From positions 48,443,915 to 48,507,914 of the forward strand of contig NC_084591.1 in the NCBI RefSeq assembly GCF_033807715.1: 64,000 bases of DNA, written 5' to 3'. The notes under the pieces are model-generated. The model was not told the origin of the DNA and did not search any database. It saw only the letters and a program-made list of their open reading frames with translations. The first letter of the stretch is position 1. Each line of letters begins with the position of its first letter. The position numbers and the translations under genes were made by a program. This document shows, one piece after another, positions 21,443 to 31,680 of this stretch. The stretch is from Cololabis saira (taxonomy: Eukaryota; Chordata; Actinopteri; Beloniformes; Belonidae).

Positions 21443-21891
21443 TCACGTGTTTTCATGGAGAAAAAAGTGTTTCTTATTGTGCGCCTGTTCTGCAGTTGGC
21501 TCTAGCGTGTCATACCCCGGTATCCCAGTTATCTGCTCCTCGCAGAAGGTGAGCTGCACCTGCTGCTCAATGCTGGTTAGAGGCATCTCTTCCGCAGGCC
21601 CTCCACCTGTCTTGTTTGCAGAAGATTTATTAAAGGCCACTTTTTCTTTAGTTCTTCGCCTTATATCTTGCCACCTTCTTTTAACCTCATCTGCCGTTCT
21701 TTTTGTCTTAGCAACTGCATTTATTCTATCGCAGATTTTCTCCCATATTGCGTTTCTTTTGTAATGTTTAAATTTCTTTGCTGTAGTTCATGAATGTGTT
21801 TATTTGCCTCTTCCACTAATATCTCTAACTCCAACTCGTCAAATTTCATTTTGCGCTTGCGACTATCCTGCTTTCCATCCAGACTCTCCAT
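21443..21891 (-). pseudogene. Harbinger Myb/SANT-like protein, one frameshift
   Basis: Starts MESLDGKQDSRKRKMKFDEL at 21891. A helical stretch (LELEILVEEANKHIHELQQR) leads into a Myb/SANT-type domain. The frame shifts by one base near 21740 and continues with DRINAVAKTKRTADEVKRRW and DIRRRTKEKVAFNKSSANK to a C-terminus rich in Glu/Pro, ending at 21443. In Harbinger elements this partner protein binds DNA and carries the transposase to the nucleus and the element ends. It is the most complete ORF of the element, but the shift should inactivate it. Confidence 0.7.
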
Positions 21892-22323
21892 GGCGCAAAC
21901 CGTAAGACGCAACACCTCATTTAAATACTGCGGTTTGCACCTGTTATCAATTGCGCGAGCATTCTTAGTTGATCACCCGCAAAACACACAACAACAGCAC
22001 GTGCAAACTTTTTCAGTGCACACGCAATTTAGTACTCTTTATTTAGGATCTTAGTAAATCAGACCCTTTGTGTACTCACATACTTTTAATATGAGTGCGT
22101 AGTCCAACTGGTACAGGATGGCAGTGACTTCAGTCAGTAAAGACTCCATACCTCTGCTGTTATTATACCGTTGATGTGATTTTACGGTTGGTGGTGGAGT
22201 TGATGGTGGCCAGAAGGTTCTGGGTTGTTTCACTGGAGTGCTAACACTACCGCTGCTGGACTGGGGCACTCCTGGCTGGCTCGCCAAAAATATGTTACGC
22301 CCACAGAGTGCAAGCTGACTCAA

Positions 22324-22679
22324 GTATTATATAAAAATCTCAATATTTCAAAATACGCTAATAACAATACATTCACTAAATATTTCAATGTAAAATCAAT
22401 AGGCTAATAGAATCACAATAAACATAAAATAGGTGGTTATGAACAGAGCCGCCTGGGAGATTTGCGAGGCCCTGTGCGAAATGGCTGGGGGGGGGGGGGG
22501 GGGGGGGGGGCCCTCGCGCGTGAGGCCCCCCTTATGAATAAACGTAGGCTATTAAAAATTATCAATTCTATATAATGGTAATGAAAGTACTCATTCTATA
22601 TTTATATTATCTACAATTCTTATTATTATTTAAACGGCGTGTGCACGGCATCGATTTGACACAGAACCATAACTCAAGC
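22324..22679. other. Possible LTR remnant and guanine run
   Basis: TGTTACGCCCACAG at about 22293 could be the edge of the 5' LTR of the Gypsy-like element, but no second LTR is available for comparison. A guanine homopolymer of about 24 bases spans 22487-22510. A TACGGCGTA-like fragment (ACGGCATCGATTTGACACAG) lies near 22647. No gene. Confidence 0.3.
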
Positions 22680-23100
22680 TTTAGCTGTCATCCATCATGA
22701 GACTGTCAGAGCTCCATCAGCGAGCGGCTTCGTCACCCGCGATGCACCACTGAGAGGCATCGCAGGTCCTTCCTCCCCGCTGCCATCAGACTCTAGAACC
22801 AGGCCTGCTACAGTAGTAATGGGCAATAACAACGTGTGCAATAACAACATGTGCAATCTGTCCACCTCATAAACATCCTACCTGCTTTTTTTGCACTGTT
22901 TTTCTTTCTTTCCCGTACTGCATTACTTTTTATTTTTCATTCCAATGTATATACTGTTTATATTTTGTAATTATATATTTTTTACTTTTCTTACCCTTTC
23001 CCTGCATGTGTGTGTTGAGTGTACTGCTGCTGCACAAAGTGAATTTCCCCATTGAGGGAGAAATAAAGGACAATCTTATCTTATCTTGGTCTACTTGGCT
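22680..23100 (+). mobile_element. 5'-truncated LINE, 3' end only
   Basis: The frame ERHRRSFLPAAIRL followed by a stop near 22794 is the usual C-terminus of fish Rex1/L2-type LINE polymerases. The 3' untranslated part ends GAGGGAGAAATAAAGGACAA and a short TCTTA repeat tail. Only about 400 bases remain, the common outcome of incomplete target-primed reverse transcription. Confidence 0.65.
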
Positions 23101-23463
23101 TTGTCAGACAGATCCTATTTATTTTTTTTTATATTTTATTTTTATTTGGTTTTTCAACAAAAACAAAACATAAGACAGACAGGGTCATCACAGGTGTATA
23201 GAAATGCATGTTGTTAAAACAAGATTGAATGGGTCCGGGTTACATTTTTATCAAAATGTACTGGGTCCTTAGTGTCCATGTGTGCCGATTGGGGTGCTAG
23301 AGGATTTTAGATCCTTTACTCTTTTCTTGTAGATCCTAAGCGTTCCGTAGGAAGATGGAAGATGTCTCCCATTCTTACATAACTCAAAAGTCCATTCTTT
23401 TTGTGCAGAGGGGAAATACAAAAACAATGGCATATTTCTTCTACCAAACACATATACAGAAAA

Positions 23464-26400
23464 TCATTTTCGGTTCAAATAGGACTTCCATTTTTCCCAG
23501 TATTTTTCACCTTTCTTGGTAACATGTCTCAAAGAAAAAGTCAATCGTTCCATATTGTAGATGTCATTAACTATTTCAATCCATTCAAGGATTGTAGGAG
23601 ATTCTTTACTCAGCCATTTCCTGGTTATTGCTTTTTTACTAGCTACTAACAGTATTTGTAAGAGGTATCTGTCCTGTTTATTGAGTCCCGTCGGTACATT
23701 TCCTAAATATATAGCACTAAAATTGAAGATAAGTTCTGAGCTGATTATAAATCTGATCTGTTTCACTATGTCTATCCAATAGGAAGATATGTTTGGACAT
23801 TCCCAAAAAATGTGAAAATGACCAGCTGACATGTTACCGCACATTCTCCAGCACTGACCTTGTTCAGGGTTGTTACTTTGCGCTTTTTTAATACTTGGGG
23901 TTATAAAAAACCTTAAAATGTTTTTCCAGGTGTATTCCCTCCATAAGTCAGAGCTTGATGTTGTACACATTGTCCTACATATATTTGACCAGTCATCTTC
24001 AGTCAAAGCTATGTTAGCTTCCTTCTCCCACCTTAATTTTACATACAAAGTGGAAAGACCCCTTTCCAGTTGTAGAGATGAATAAATCTTTGAGATCAAT
24101 TTCCTATTAGAATTACCTTTGTATGCATCAGTAAATATCTTAATCAAACCCGTTCCTTTCTCTCCAATAGTTTTAATATTTGTTTCGAAATGATGTCTCA
24201 TTTGAAGATATCTGAAGAAATCACATTTCTCTAAATCATACTTTTTTGAGAGTTGTTCGAAGGTATCTAAATCTCTATTGGAGGATATCGTACAGTATGA
24301 AGTCATACCTGCATTTGTCCAAAGTTTAAATCTGTTATCAAATTTAGCTGGTGTAAATTCCGTGTCATGTGCCACCCAGCGTAATTTTCGTGCATTTCTT
24401 TCAAAATTTAGGTCTTTAAATTCCTTATACCAAATGTTTAAGGGGACTGCAATCCATTTAGTTCCTTTGTCCAGATGTTTCTTCAGAAGGGATTTGTCCC
24501 CCAATATAGATTGGAGAGGTATGTTTATTTGATTTTGTTCAATGTCTTTCCATTTTGCATCATATGTAGGATCACACCAGCAAACCAAGAAACGTAATTG
24601 TGCTGCTTTATAGTAGTCTTCTAAGCAGGGTAAAGCCCTTCCTCCTCTGTCCTTGGGCAGTTGTAATGTCTGAAAACGAATCCTGGGCCTTTGCTTTCCC
24701 CAAATAAATGTTGAAATCAGTCTATTCCATTCACTGAATTGTTTGGGAGGGACATCAACAGGCAGTGATTGGAAAAGGTAAAGCAGTCTGGGTAATATAT
24801 TCATTTTTATAGCATCTATTCGATTATACATATTCATTGGTAACAAAGACCAACGGTTTAATGTCAGCTGTTATGGGAGTATAATTATATTCATAGGTGG
24901 CGGATAGCTCTCTTGGTATTTGTATTCCTAAGTATTTGATTTTGTCACCTTTCCATTTAAAGTTACACAATCTATAAACATTGTCCTGTGGTTCATAATT
25001 AAAGGTAAGAGTTTGGGTTTTCTGTAAGTTTAATTTGTAACCGGAATATGAACCGAATACTTTAAGCAGACACAGTAATTTGGGTAAGCTAACATTAGGG
25101 TTGCTAAGCGTCACAAGAATGTCGTCCGCGTACAGACAGGCCTTGTGTTGTGTATCTCCAATCAATATACCTGTTATTTCATTATCTTCCCTGATTGCCT
25201 GTGCTAGTGGCTCAATAAAGAGCGCAAAAAGTGTGGGGCTGAGGGGGCACCCCTGTCGACACCCCCTCTCAAGAGAGATTGATTTAGTTAAATTCCCATT
25301 TATTTTAATTCTAGCTGTAGGAGAGTAGTATAGAGATTTCAGACATCCAACTACCTGGTTGTTAAAACCAAACCGTCTAAGAACTGAATACAAATATTCC
25401 CATCGAACCGAATCAAAAGCTTGCTGAGCATCAAGGCTTATAGCTATCGATTCCATGTTATTGTTTGTCATCTGATCGATGAGGTGGAGGGCCCGTCTCA
25501 CATTGTCCTGTGTCTGCCTGTTTTTTACAAAACCAGTTTGGTCTGTATCGATCAAATCTGGGATTATATTTTCCATTCGCTTTGCAAGTATTGATGCAAA
25601 TAATCTATAGTCTATGTTTAAAACGGATATGGGTCTATAAGAACCGCACTCTGTTTTATCCTTACCCGCTTTGGGGATTACTGAAATGACTGCTTGTCTC
25701 CAGGACAGTGGAGTCTCCCCACCCTGAAGAACATAATTAAAACATTGCTTAAGAACTGGTATTATAATCTCTCTAAAGGTTTTATACCACTCCGATGGGT
25801 AGCCGTCTGTACCTGGCATTTTATTCGTTTTTAATCGTGATATAGCATTGTTTATTTCTTCTTCTGTTATCTCCTGGGTTATTATTTTATTCTGCTCTGT
25901 TCCTACAGATGGCAAGTCCAAAGACACTAAAAAATTTGATACGGCTGCTGACTCAGCTGCCTGAGGCTGAGCGTATAATTTTGCGTAATATTTTTCAAAA
26001 CAGGTTTGTATGTCTTCCAGGTCATGACACATCTTATTGGTCTGAGGATCTTTTAATTTATGTATAGACCTCTCGGCCTGTTGTTTACGAATTCTCCAAG
26101 CAAGTAATTTTTTTGATTTTGCACCGTTCTCATAGAAATTTTGTTTAATTAGTTTGGCTCTCTTCTCTATCTGATTTTCATACAGGTTGTTTAAAGATTG
26201 TTTGGTATCCTGAATCTGATTTAAGACTTCAGTATCCTTGTATTCCACATGTTTACTCTCCAGAAACTTTAACCTTTCAGTCAGATCCTTAATTTGTTTC
26301 TCTTTCTCCTTTTTCTTCTGAGCTGACCACATGATAAGTTTACCTCTAATGACAGCTTTTGCAGCGTCCCACAGTGTGCTGGGAGACACTGCGCCATTGT

Positions 26401-27233
26401 CATTATGAGTCAAATAATCTTGAAACTCTCCCTTTACATATTTCTGGCAATGATGGTCATTCAGAAGATAAGTATTAAGTCTCCACAGTGTATCCTTGCG
26501 CTTACTATCAAGGTGCAGTGTTAAATATACCCCTGCGTGGTCAGAAATATCCCTTACCCCAATATTACATTTAGTAATCCTGTGTCGATCTGAATTAAAC
26601 ATAAAAAAATAGTCAATTCTTGAATATACAGAATGCGGATGGGAGAAAAAAGTAAAATGTCTATTAAGCGGGTGTAACTCTCTCCATACGTCTATCATGC
26701 CCAATTCTTTAAGTAATTTTTGAACATGTATTGCTTCGGATCTCAATTTTTTTGTTTTGTTTGAGGAGTCAATGGAGGGATTGAGTTGAATATTCCAGTC
26801 CCCTCCACACACCAACACGCCTGATACTTCCGTGTTTATTAAGTTAAAGACCTTTTTGATCAGCTGTTTATCATTTCCTGGTGGTCTGTAGACGTTCAAT
26901 AATGTAACTTCTTTGTGATCAATTAAACCTTTCACCAGTAAGTAACATCCCTCTTTATCATTGATCTGTGAAGAGAACTGGAAGTTTACTTTGTTTGTTT
27001 TTAATTAATATCGCCACTCCCCTTGAACTTCCTTTTTCAAATGAAGAGTAATATGAATTTTTAAATCCCATCTTTTGCAACTTCTCATGTTCAACATTGG
27101 AGAGGTGTGTCTCTTGCCAGAAAATTATGTCTTGTTTTTCCCTTTTTACTTTGGCAATCGCTTTACTTCTTTTTATAGGATTGTTTAACCCATTCACATT
27201 CAGTGTAATTATGTTATAATGTTGATGGGGCAT
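23464..27233 (-). pseudogene. L1-like ORF2 (endonuclease + reverse transcriptase), two frameshifts
   Basis: ORF2 supplies nicking and reverse transcription for target-primed integration. Seen in order: APE-type endonuclease start (NIITLNVNGLNNPIKR, WQETHLS at 27233-26958), remaining endonuclease (GGDWNIQLNPSID; DYFF; SDHAGVYLTL), RT domain (PGTDGYPSEWYK; SYRPISVLNIDYRLFASILA; GFVKNRQTQDNVRR; QAFDSVRW; GCRQGCPLSPTLFALFIEPL; catalytic YADD near 25120), then thumb and Cys/His-containing C-terminus (CWRMCGNMSAGHFHIFWEC). The frame changes near 26985 and 24860, each explained by one base, so the protein is not made whole. Expected length about 1250 codons, matching L1. Confidence 0.9.
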
Positions 27234-27667
27234 TTCAAACAGTACAAAGGAGAAAAAGATTCACCTGAACATTTAAACATCCCTGGATGACCTGAACACT
27301 GTAACTTCTGTCTGCAAATCAAAATGAAACTAAACATATAAACATAAAAAAATAATGACTTCCATCTCTGAAGTATGAACTCAACTTCTAGTTTGGGAGG
27401 GGAAGCCCTTAACCGTGAAGGGGCCCCTCTCAGTGCAAACCGACATCTCTGACTTAATGAAATCAGAGCAGTCCGCATAAAATAAAAACAACATAGGCTC
27501 CCAGCTGCGGTCTATATCAATATACAGTTTAAACTTAGAAAGGAAAGTTGGTTTAATTTGTATTTATATTTCACAGCGCAGTCCGAGCTGGCATCAAGAT
27601 ATATTCTTACCCGTTTTTTTTTGTTTTTTTTACCAGTCGCGCAGTCATTTATAGTTGTTGGTTGTCT

Positions 27668-28732
27668 TCATTCAGCATCTTCCCCTCGCCTGAACCCCTT
27701 GAGCTTGTCCTGGATGCGCTGCAGGCGCACGCCTCGGCCCCGGCCCGCCGCCGCACCTGCTGTCACCCACGGGAGCCGTCTCCCTCCCGACGCAGGCGCA
27801 CCCTCCGCCCGGGCCTCAGCTCCGCTGGTATCCAAGATTAAGCCCCTTTTCTTCAGGTCATCCGCTGCCTCCTGTGAGCTGTTGTATGTTACTTGACCGC
27901 TCTCGTAGAAAACCTTGAGTTTCGCCGGATAGAGTGTCTGAAAACGGATCCCTTTTTCCTTGAGTGCCTTTTTGGAGGCGGAGTAAGCCTTTCTTTTCAC
28001 AACTATTTCGGTCGGGAAATCCTGTTCAAAGAACACTCGTCTACCTTTATGGTGGATCTCCTTTTTTTTCCAAGCCGATCGGAGTACGAGCTCTTTAGTT
28101 TTATACTCCAAGAAATAAATGATGATGGACCTCGGGTTGGAGCCCCGCGGCGGCTTCGCTCCGAGGGACCGGTGACAGCGCTGTATGCCGAGGGAGGGGT
28201 CGGGAAGGGACAGGTGGGTTTTAATGAACTTTTCAATAAATTCCTGTATGTTGTCCCCCTCGGCCTCCTCGGGAATACCGTGGATGCGTATGTTATTTCG
28301 GCGTGACCGTGCCTCGAGGTCTGTCAGGTGGGCTTGGATGCTCTCCTGAAGCTCCAGGGTGCGGGAGAGCACTTCTCTAGATTCTGCGGTCCAATCCTCC
28401 ACGTCCGCCACTCTCTGCTCCACTTCTTCAGTTCTGTCTGTGACTTCTTTTAAATCAGCACAGATAGCACTCAACTTCTGGTTAATTTCTCCTCTGAAGT
28501 CTGCCAATTCCCCCTTCAACAGCGCCATCGTGTCAGTAAACTCTTTTTTCATGTCCGAGCGAACCGCTTGTATCTCGGCAATGATGTTGGCCTGAATAGC
28601 CTCCATGGCCTCGTGCTCGGTGTGGATGCTAGCGGCGTCGCTAGTGTCTTCACTTTCGCTCTTGGAATTGTCGTCTTCCCTCAACTTTTGCTGTGACTTT
28701 CCTCTCATCCTTCTCGTCTTTCCCCCTCTCAT
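27668..28732 (-). CDS. L1-like ORF1 RNA-binding protein
   Basis: Uninterrupted 354-codon ORF. Residues 1-30 are basic. About 40-135 is a long coiled coil (trimerisation region, with EVEQRVADVEDWTAESREVL). RRNNIRIHGIPEEAEGDNIQ at about 140-160 opens the RRM-like domain, followed by QRCHRSLGAKPPRGSNPRSI and a basic C-terminal domain (QTLYPAKLKVFYESGQVTY). This is the domain order of L1 ORF1p (Transposase_22 family), which coats LINE RNA in cytoplasmic particles and acts as a chaperone. ORF2 starts about 435 bases downstream, consistent with a bicistronic LINE. No damage is visible, unlike ORF2. Confidence 0.9.
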   Translation of the reverse strand: MRGGKTRRMRGKSQQKLREDDNSKSESEDTSDAASIHTEHEAMEAIQANIIAEIQAVRSDMKKEFTDTMALLKGELADFRGEINQKLSAICADLKEVTDRTEEVEQRVADVEDWTAESREVLSRTLELQESIQAHLTDLEARSRRNNIRIHGIPEEAEGDNIQEFIEKFIKTHLSLPDPSLGIQRCHRSLGAKPPRGSNPRSIIIYFLEYKTKELVLRSAWKKKEIHHKGRRVFFEQDFPTEIVVKRKAYSASKKALKEKGIRFQTLYPAKLKVFYESGQVTYNSSQEAADDLKKRGLILDTSGAEARAEGAPASGGRRLPWVTAGAAAGRGRGVRLQRIQDKLKGFRRGEDAE

Positions 28733-28862
28733 GCTATAAAAACAACTTTTTAAGAAAGATAACTGATTTTTGTGGGGGTATAAGTGCGACCATCTGGGAG
28801 CCTGAGACTTATGCTGCTGCTGCCTGCTGCGCCATACCGGAAGTCCAGACAGATCCTATTTA

Positions 28863-28976
28863 AGTGATTACTTGATTGAGAAGAGGTGTGGCAGTAATCA
28901 GGCCTGGGTGTGGCTACAGAAATTGAACTCAGCTTTCCAAAAATGTGATAAACCACAGATAATTTATGTTTTAACC

Positions 28977-29022
<46 letters not shown>

Positions 29023-29252
29023 TGTGTGTGTGTGTGTAAAATCACTTTTCACACAGGTCCATGACCATGTGGGTTTGGATTTTTCTTTCCCCTAAATAAA
29101 AACCTTCATTTAAAAACTGCATTTTGTGTTTACTTGTGTTATCTTTGTCTAATATTTAAATTTGTTTGATGATCTAAACATTTAAGTGTGACAAACATGC
29201 AAAAAAATAAGAAATCAGGAAGGGGGCAAACACTTTTTCCGACAACTGTATA
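28863..29252. repeat. Older DNA-transposon repeat with (TG)n
   Basis: Continuation of the repeat into which the LINE inserted. GTGATAAACCACAGATAATT, a (TG)n tract at about 28980-29037, and GGGGGCAAACACTTTTTC near the right end are words of a widespread fish Tc1/mariner-like or unknown DNA repeat. Non-coding. Confidence 0.5.
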
Positions 29253-29294
29253 TACCAACACATATGAATAAATAACACATACACACACATATAC

Positions 29295-29350
<56 letters not shown>

Positions 29351-29424
29351 AAAGAGAGAGCATGGCAGGAGGAAAGAAGGATAGAAAATTGGGTCATTTT
29401 GACCCGAAGACAGCACAAGGGTTA
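29253..29424. repeat. MITE end with (AT)n tract
   Basis: An (AT)n run at about 29298-29346 precedes GGGTCATTTTGACCCGAAGA and CAGCACAAGGGTTAA, an end shared (as reverse complement) with the element at 56221-56676, which also carries an expanded simple repeat. Confidence 0.55.
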
Positions 29425-29456
29425 AATAAGCACATTTTCAGAAATTCTGCCTAGAC
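29425..29456. repeat. Solo end of the palindromic MITE
   Basis: AAGCACATTTTCAGAAATTC and TGCCTAGACTA match the reverse complement of 2505-2540. The rest of that element is missing here. The outer hAT begins seven bases later. Confidence 0.6.
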
Positions 29457-30444
29457 TAGCAGCAGAGGTGTCAAGTAACGAAGTACAAATACTTTGTTAC
29501 CTTACTTAAGTAGAAATTTTGGTTATCTATACTTCACTGGAGTAATTATTTTTCAGACGACTTTTTACTTTTACTCCTTACATTTTGACGCAATTATCTG
29601 TACTTTTTACTCCTTACATTTTAAAAACAGCCTCGTTACTCTATTTCATTTGGGCCTTTAATAAAAACTATCCAGTTAAATTGCTCCATCCGGATAGAGT
29701 GAATTTGGTTGTGGTTGTTTCAGATGTTCTTGTCCAGTTTTGTTCTTACATCCGTTCCCTCAGATTCCTGCAACTAAACTTGGATGTACATTCCAATAAA
29801 GGTTAGGATAAATGATAACATGAACATGAAGTTTGACTTTTTGCACCATTACAATACTTATAGGCAACTAGTCATCATATCTCCTGCTCTCTGAAACACA
29901 TGTTAATGCTCAATAGTACACATATATGCTTCTTTAATATATTTACATTATACTAAGATACATTCATTTCAATGGCTTTTGTCCTTAATGGCTTTTTTCC
30001 CCTTACATTACTTTTACTTTTATACTTTAAGTAGTTTTGAAACCAGTACTTTTATACTTTTACTTGAGTAAAAAATTTGAGTTGATACTTCAACTTCTTC
30101 AGGAGTATTTTTAAACTCTAGTATCTATACTTCTACCCAGAGGTGGGTAGTAACATTTACTCCGTTACATTTACTTGAGTACGTTTTGGGAAATGTTGTA
30201 CTTTTAGGAGTAGTTTTGAATCACTATACTTTTTACTTTTACTTGAGTAGATTTGTGAAGAAGAAACTGTTCCTCTTACTCCGCTACATTAGGCTACGTT
30301 GAGCTGTTACTTTTCTTTTATCCCTTTTATCCACGTACACGTCAATCTCATGACATCACTGGGTGATTCTTTGGGAAAAATGTTTGTTTTGCATGTTTTG
30401 TCACATTTACACAGACTCAAACACACACAGAGTTTCTATGAGTT

Positions 30445-30742
30445 TGTGGTGGATATACACACACAAGACAATTGTTAATTCTCAGAGTTATAATTCACGG
30501 CGACCTCGCCCATGTTACAATGCCTTGTTAGTTCCTTTTACAAGGGATATTCTTCCCTTTAATTATACGTGCTACTTTAAGAGTAGAGACACACCTCGGA
30601 GGTGTTCACGTCTTTACCTGCGCGAGAGTTTGCTGTTTGGTGGTTTTTGATTATTCACTGTGTTAATTGAATTAAATGGAGTGCTCTCCAAAGAGGAATT
30701 AATCTCCGTCATTTCTCTGCCTACATCAACCGCACTCCCACA
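30445..30742 (+). repeat. 5' LTR
   Basis: 298-base LTR, TGTGGTGGATATACAC to CGCACTCCCACA. Contains AATTAAATGGAGTGC near its 3' part. No canonical TATAAA is evident. Matches the 3' LTR throughout. Confidence 0.9.
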
Positions 30743-30791
30743 TTGGTGACCCCGTTTTTCTCTCGGACGTTTCCAGGGATTATTACTGAAC

Positions 30792-31313
30792 ATGTCTGCT
30801 TCACTGAAGTTGCCCGAATTTTGGGAACAAAACGCGAGCGCATGGTTTGCACAGGCTGAGGCTCAATTCGCCATTAAGGACATTACAGCGGATGACATAA
30901 AGTTTTATCATGTCGTGGCATCACTCACCAGCGCAACTGCAGGGAGAGTGGTGAGTCTGCTAGAACGTCCTCCGACGCGGAACAAATACACCACTCTGAA
31001 GGCACATTTACTGGACACTTTTGGACTCTCTGAATCCGAGCGGGCGCGCCAGCTCCTCTCTCTACCCGCTCTCGGCGACAGCAAGCCTTCTGAGCGGATG
31101 GATCACATGCTGGCTCTGCTGGGAGACCACCAGCCCTGTTTCATTTTCCAGGAGATATTCCTGCAGCAGCTGCCTGACCAGGTTCGTTTGGCTCTGGCTA
31201 ACTCTTCTATTACTGATTTTCGCCAGTTGGCCAGGGAGGCTGATAAATTTTTCTCCGCTGGGAAAAAGTGTTTTGCGGCCACGCCCCCTTCTACCTCAGG
31301 GGCTTCGGAATAG
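30792..31313 (+). CDS. Gag of the short LTR retrotransposon
   Basis: Intact 173-codon ORF, start 49 bases after the 5' LTR. LPEFWEQNASAWFAQAEAQF at residues 7-26 is the conserved opening of gag in fish Gypsy elements of the group with this primer-site type. LLSLPALGDSKPSERMDHML (about 85-104) and FLQQLPDQVRLAL (about 120-132) are further capsid-like helices. The ORF ends after SAGKKCF and a short Thr/Ser/Pro tail, before any zinc knuckle. Retention of gag alone suggests it packages in trans with an autonomous relative, or simply survived a deletion of pol. Confidence 0.8.
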   Translation: MSASLKLPEFWEQNASAWFAQAEAQFAIKDITADDIKFYHVVASLTSATAGRVVSLLERPPTRNKYTTLKAHLLDTFGLSESERARQLLSLPALGDSKPSERMDHMLALLGDHQPCFIFQEIFLQQLPDQVRLALANSSITDFRQLAREADKFFSAGKKCFAATPPSTSGASE

Positions 31314-31382
31314 CTTTGGGAGGGTCATACGGGTCCCTGGTCGTTTCACTGGGCCTGTTCTTGTGAATTCTGGGGGGACGTG

Positions 31383-31680
31383 TGTGGTGGATATACACAC
31401 ACAAGACAATTGTTAATTCTCAGAGTTATAATTCACGGCGACCTCGCCCATGTTACAATGCCTTGTTAGTTCCTTTTACAAGGGATATTCTTCCCTTTAA
31501 TTATACGTGCTACTTTAAGAGTAGAGACACACCTCGGAGGTGTTCACGTCTTTACCTGCGCGAGAGTTTGCTGTTTGGTGGTTTTTGATTATTCACTGTG
31601 TTAATTGAATTAAATGGAGTGCTCTCCAAAGAGGAATTAATCTCCGTCATTTCTCTGCCTACATCAACCGCACTCCCACA
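31383..31680 (+). repeat. 3' LTR
   Basis: 298 bases, identical by eye to the 5' LTR, followed by the second AGTT of the target duplication. Confidence 0.9.

Larger units (their letters stand above)
20770..22066. mobile_element. PIF/Harbinger element, copy 2, both genes present but broken
   Basis: Ends GGGCCTGATTTACTAA and TTAGTAAATCAGACCC, flanked by TTT (20767-20769, 22067-22069). Same family as 8361-9551 in the opposite orientation. It carries the two hallmark genes: the beginning of a HARBI1-type transposase on + (21116) and a Myb/SANT-like protein on - (start 21891), arranged convergently. The transposase catalytic part is deleted, leaving about 1.3 kb, so it could move only in trans. 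Confidence 0.85.
11646..22293 (-). mobile_element. Ty3/Gypsy-like retroelement, interrupted and 3'-truncated
   Basis: Minus-strand retroelement recognised from ordered pieces: gag N-terminal part (22323-20204, itself cut by 20770-22066), gag C-terminal part with a zinc knuckle (13365-12596), a linker/protease-like region (12370-12110) and the start of pol (12002-11646). At the high-coordinate end TTTGGCGAGCCAGCC (minus, about 22290-22270) resembles the primer-binding region of fish Gypsy elements, suggesting an LTR beyond 22293. The rest of pol, integrase and the 3' LTR are absent. The hAT-ended element 13366-20203 splits the gag exactly, since the frame is continuous if it and one ATGGTTTT are removed. 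Confidence 0.75.
20204..22323 (-). pseudogene. Gypsy-like gag N-terminal part, split by a Harbinger
   Basis: From about 22300 leftward the frame starts near the primer-binding region and reads through a Ser/Pro-rich N-terminus and MESLLTEVTAILYQLDYAL to 22070. It is cut by element 20770-22066, then continues with GGFSSKTKRGLIKIIESELE (20750 on) and YLKGLLSYMEEMREV. After a stop near 20510, another piece (20427-20204) has REFKIMGQIGEGGQKDKLSY and AIRAVIPGLHLRDML, which flows into the C-terminal part at 13365. These are capsid-like gag segments. Two insertions and stops make it non-functional. Confidence 0.65.
23122..28845 (-). mobile_element. Full-length L1-like LINE with 17-bp target duplication
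   Basis: CAGACAGATCCTATTTA occurs at 23105-23121 and again at 28846-28862, flanking a 5.7-kb minus-strand element. It has a 113-base 5' leader, ORF1 (28732-27668), ORF2 (27233-23464, two frameshifts) and a 3' end with an A/T-rich tail (T-run on + at 23122). Complete ends, intact ORF1 and an exact duplication indicate a fairly recent full-length insertion into an older interspersed repeat that continues at 28863. Confidence 0.9.
30445..31680 (+). mobile_element. Gag-only LTR retrotransposon
   Basis: Two direct repeats of 298 bases (30445-30742, 31383-31680), read as identical by eye, start TG and end CA and are flanked by AGTT at 30441-30444 and 31681-31684. TTGGTGACCCCG right after the 5' LTR is a primer-binding-site-like sequence, and TGGGGGGACG (31371-31380) before the 3' LTR is a polypurine tract. 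Only 640 bases lie between the LTRs, holding one gag ORF and no protease, RT or integrase. It is a recent, non-autonomous element. Confidence 0.9.

Noticed and set aside
27893..28306. 137-codon + frame opposite the LINE ORF1
   Set aside because: Antisense shadow of the intact ORF1, which has recognisable domains.
29139..29418. Tyr/Ile-repeat frames of 67-80 codons
   Set aside because: Translations of the (AT)n and (GT)n microsatellites.
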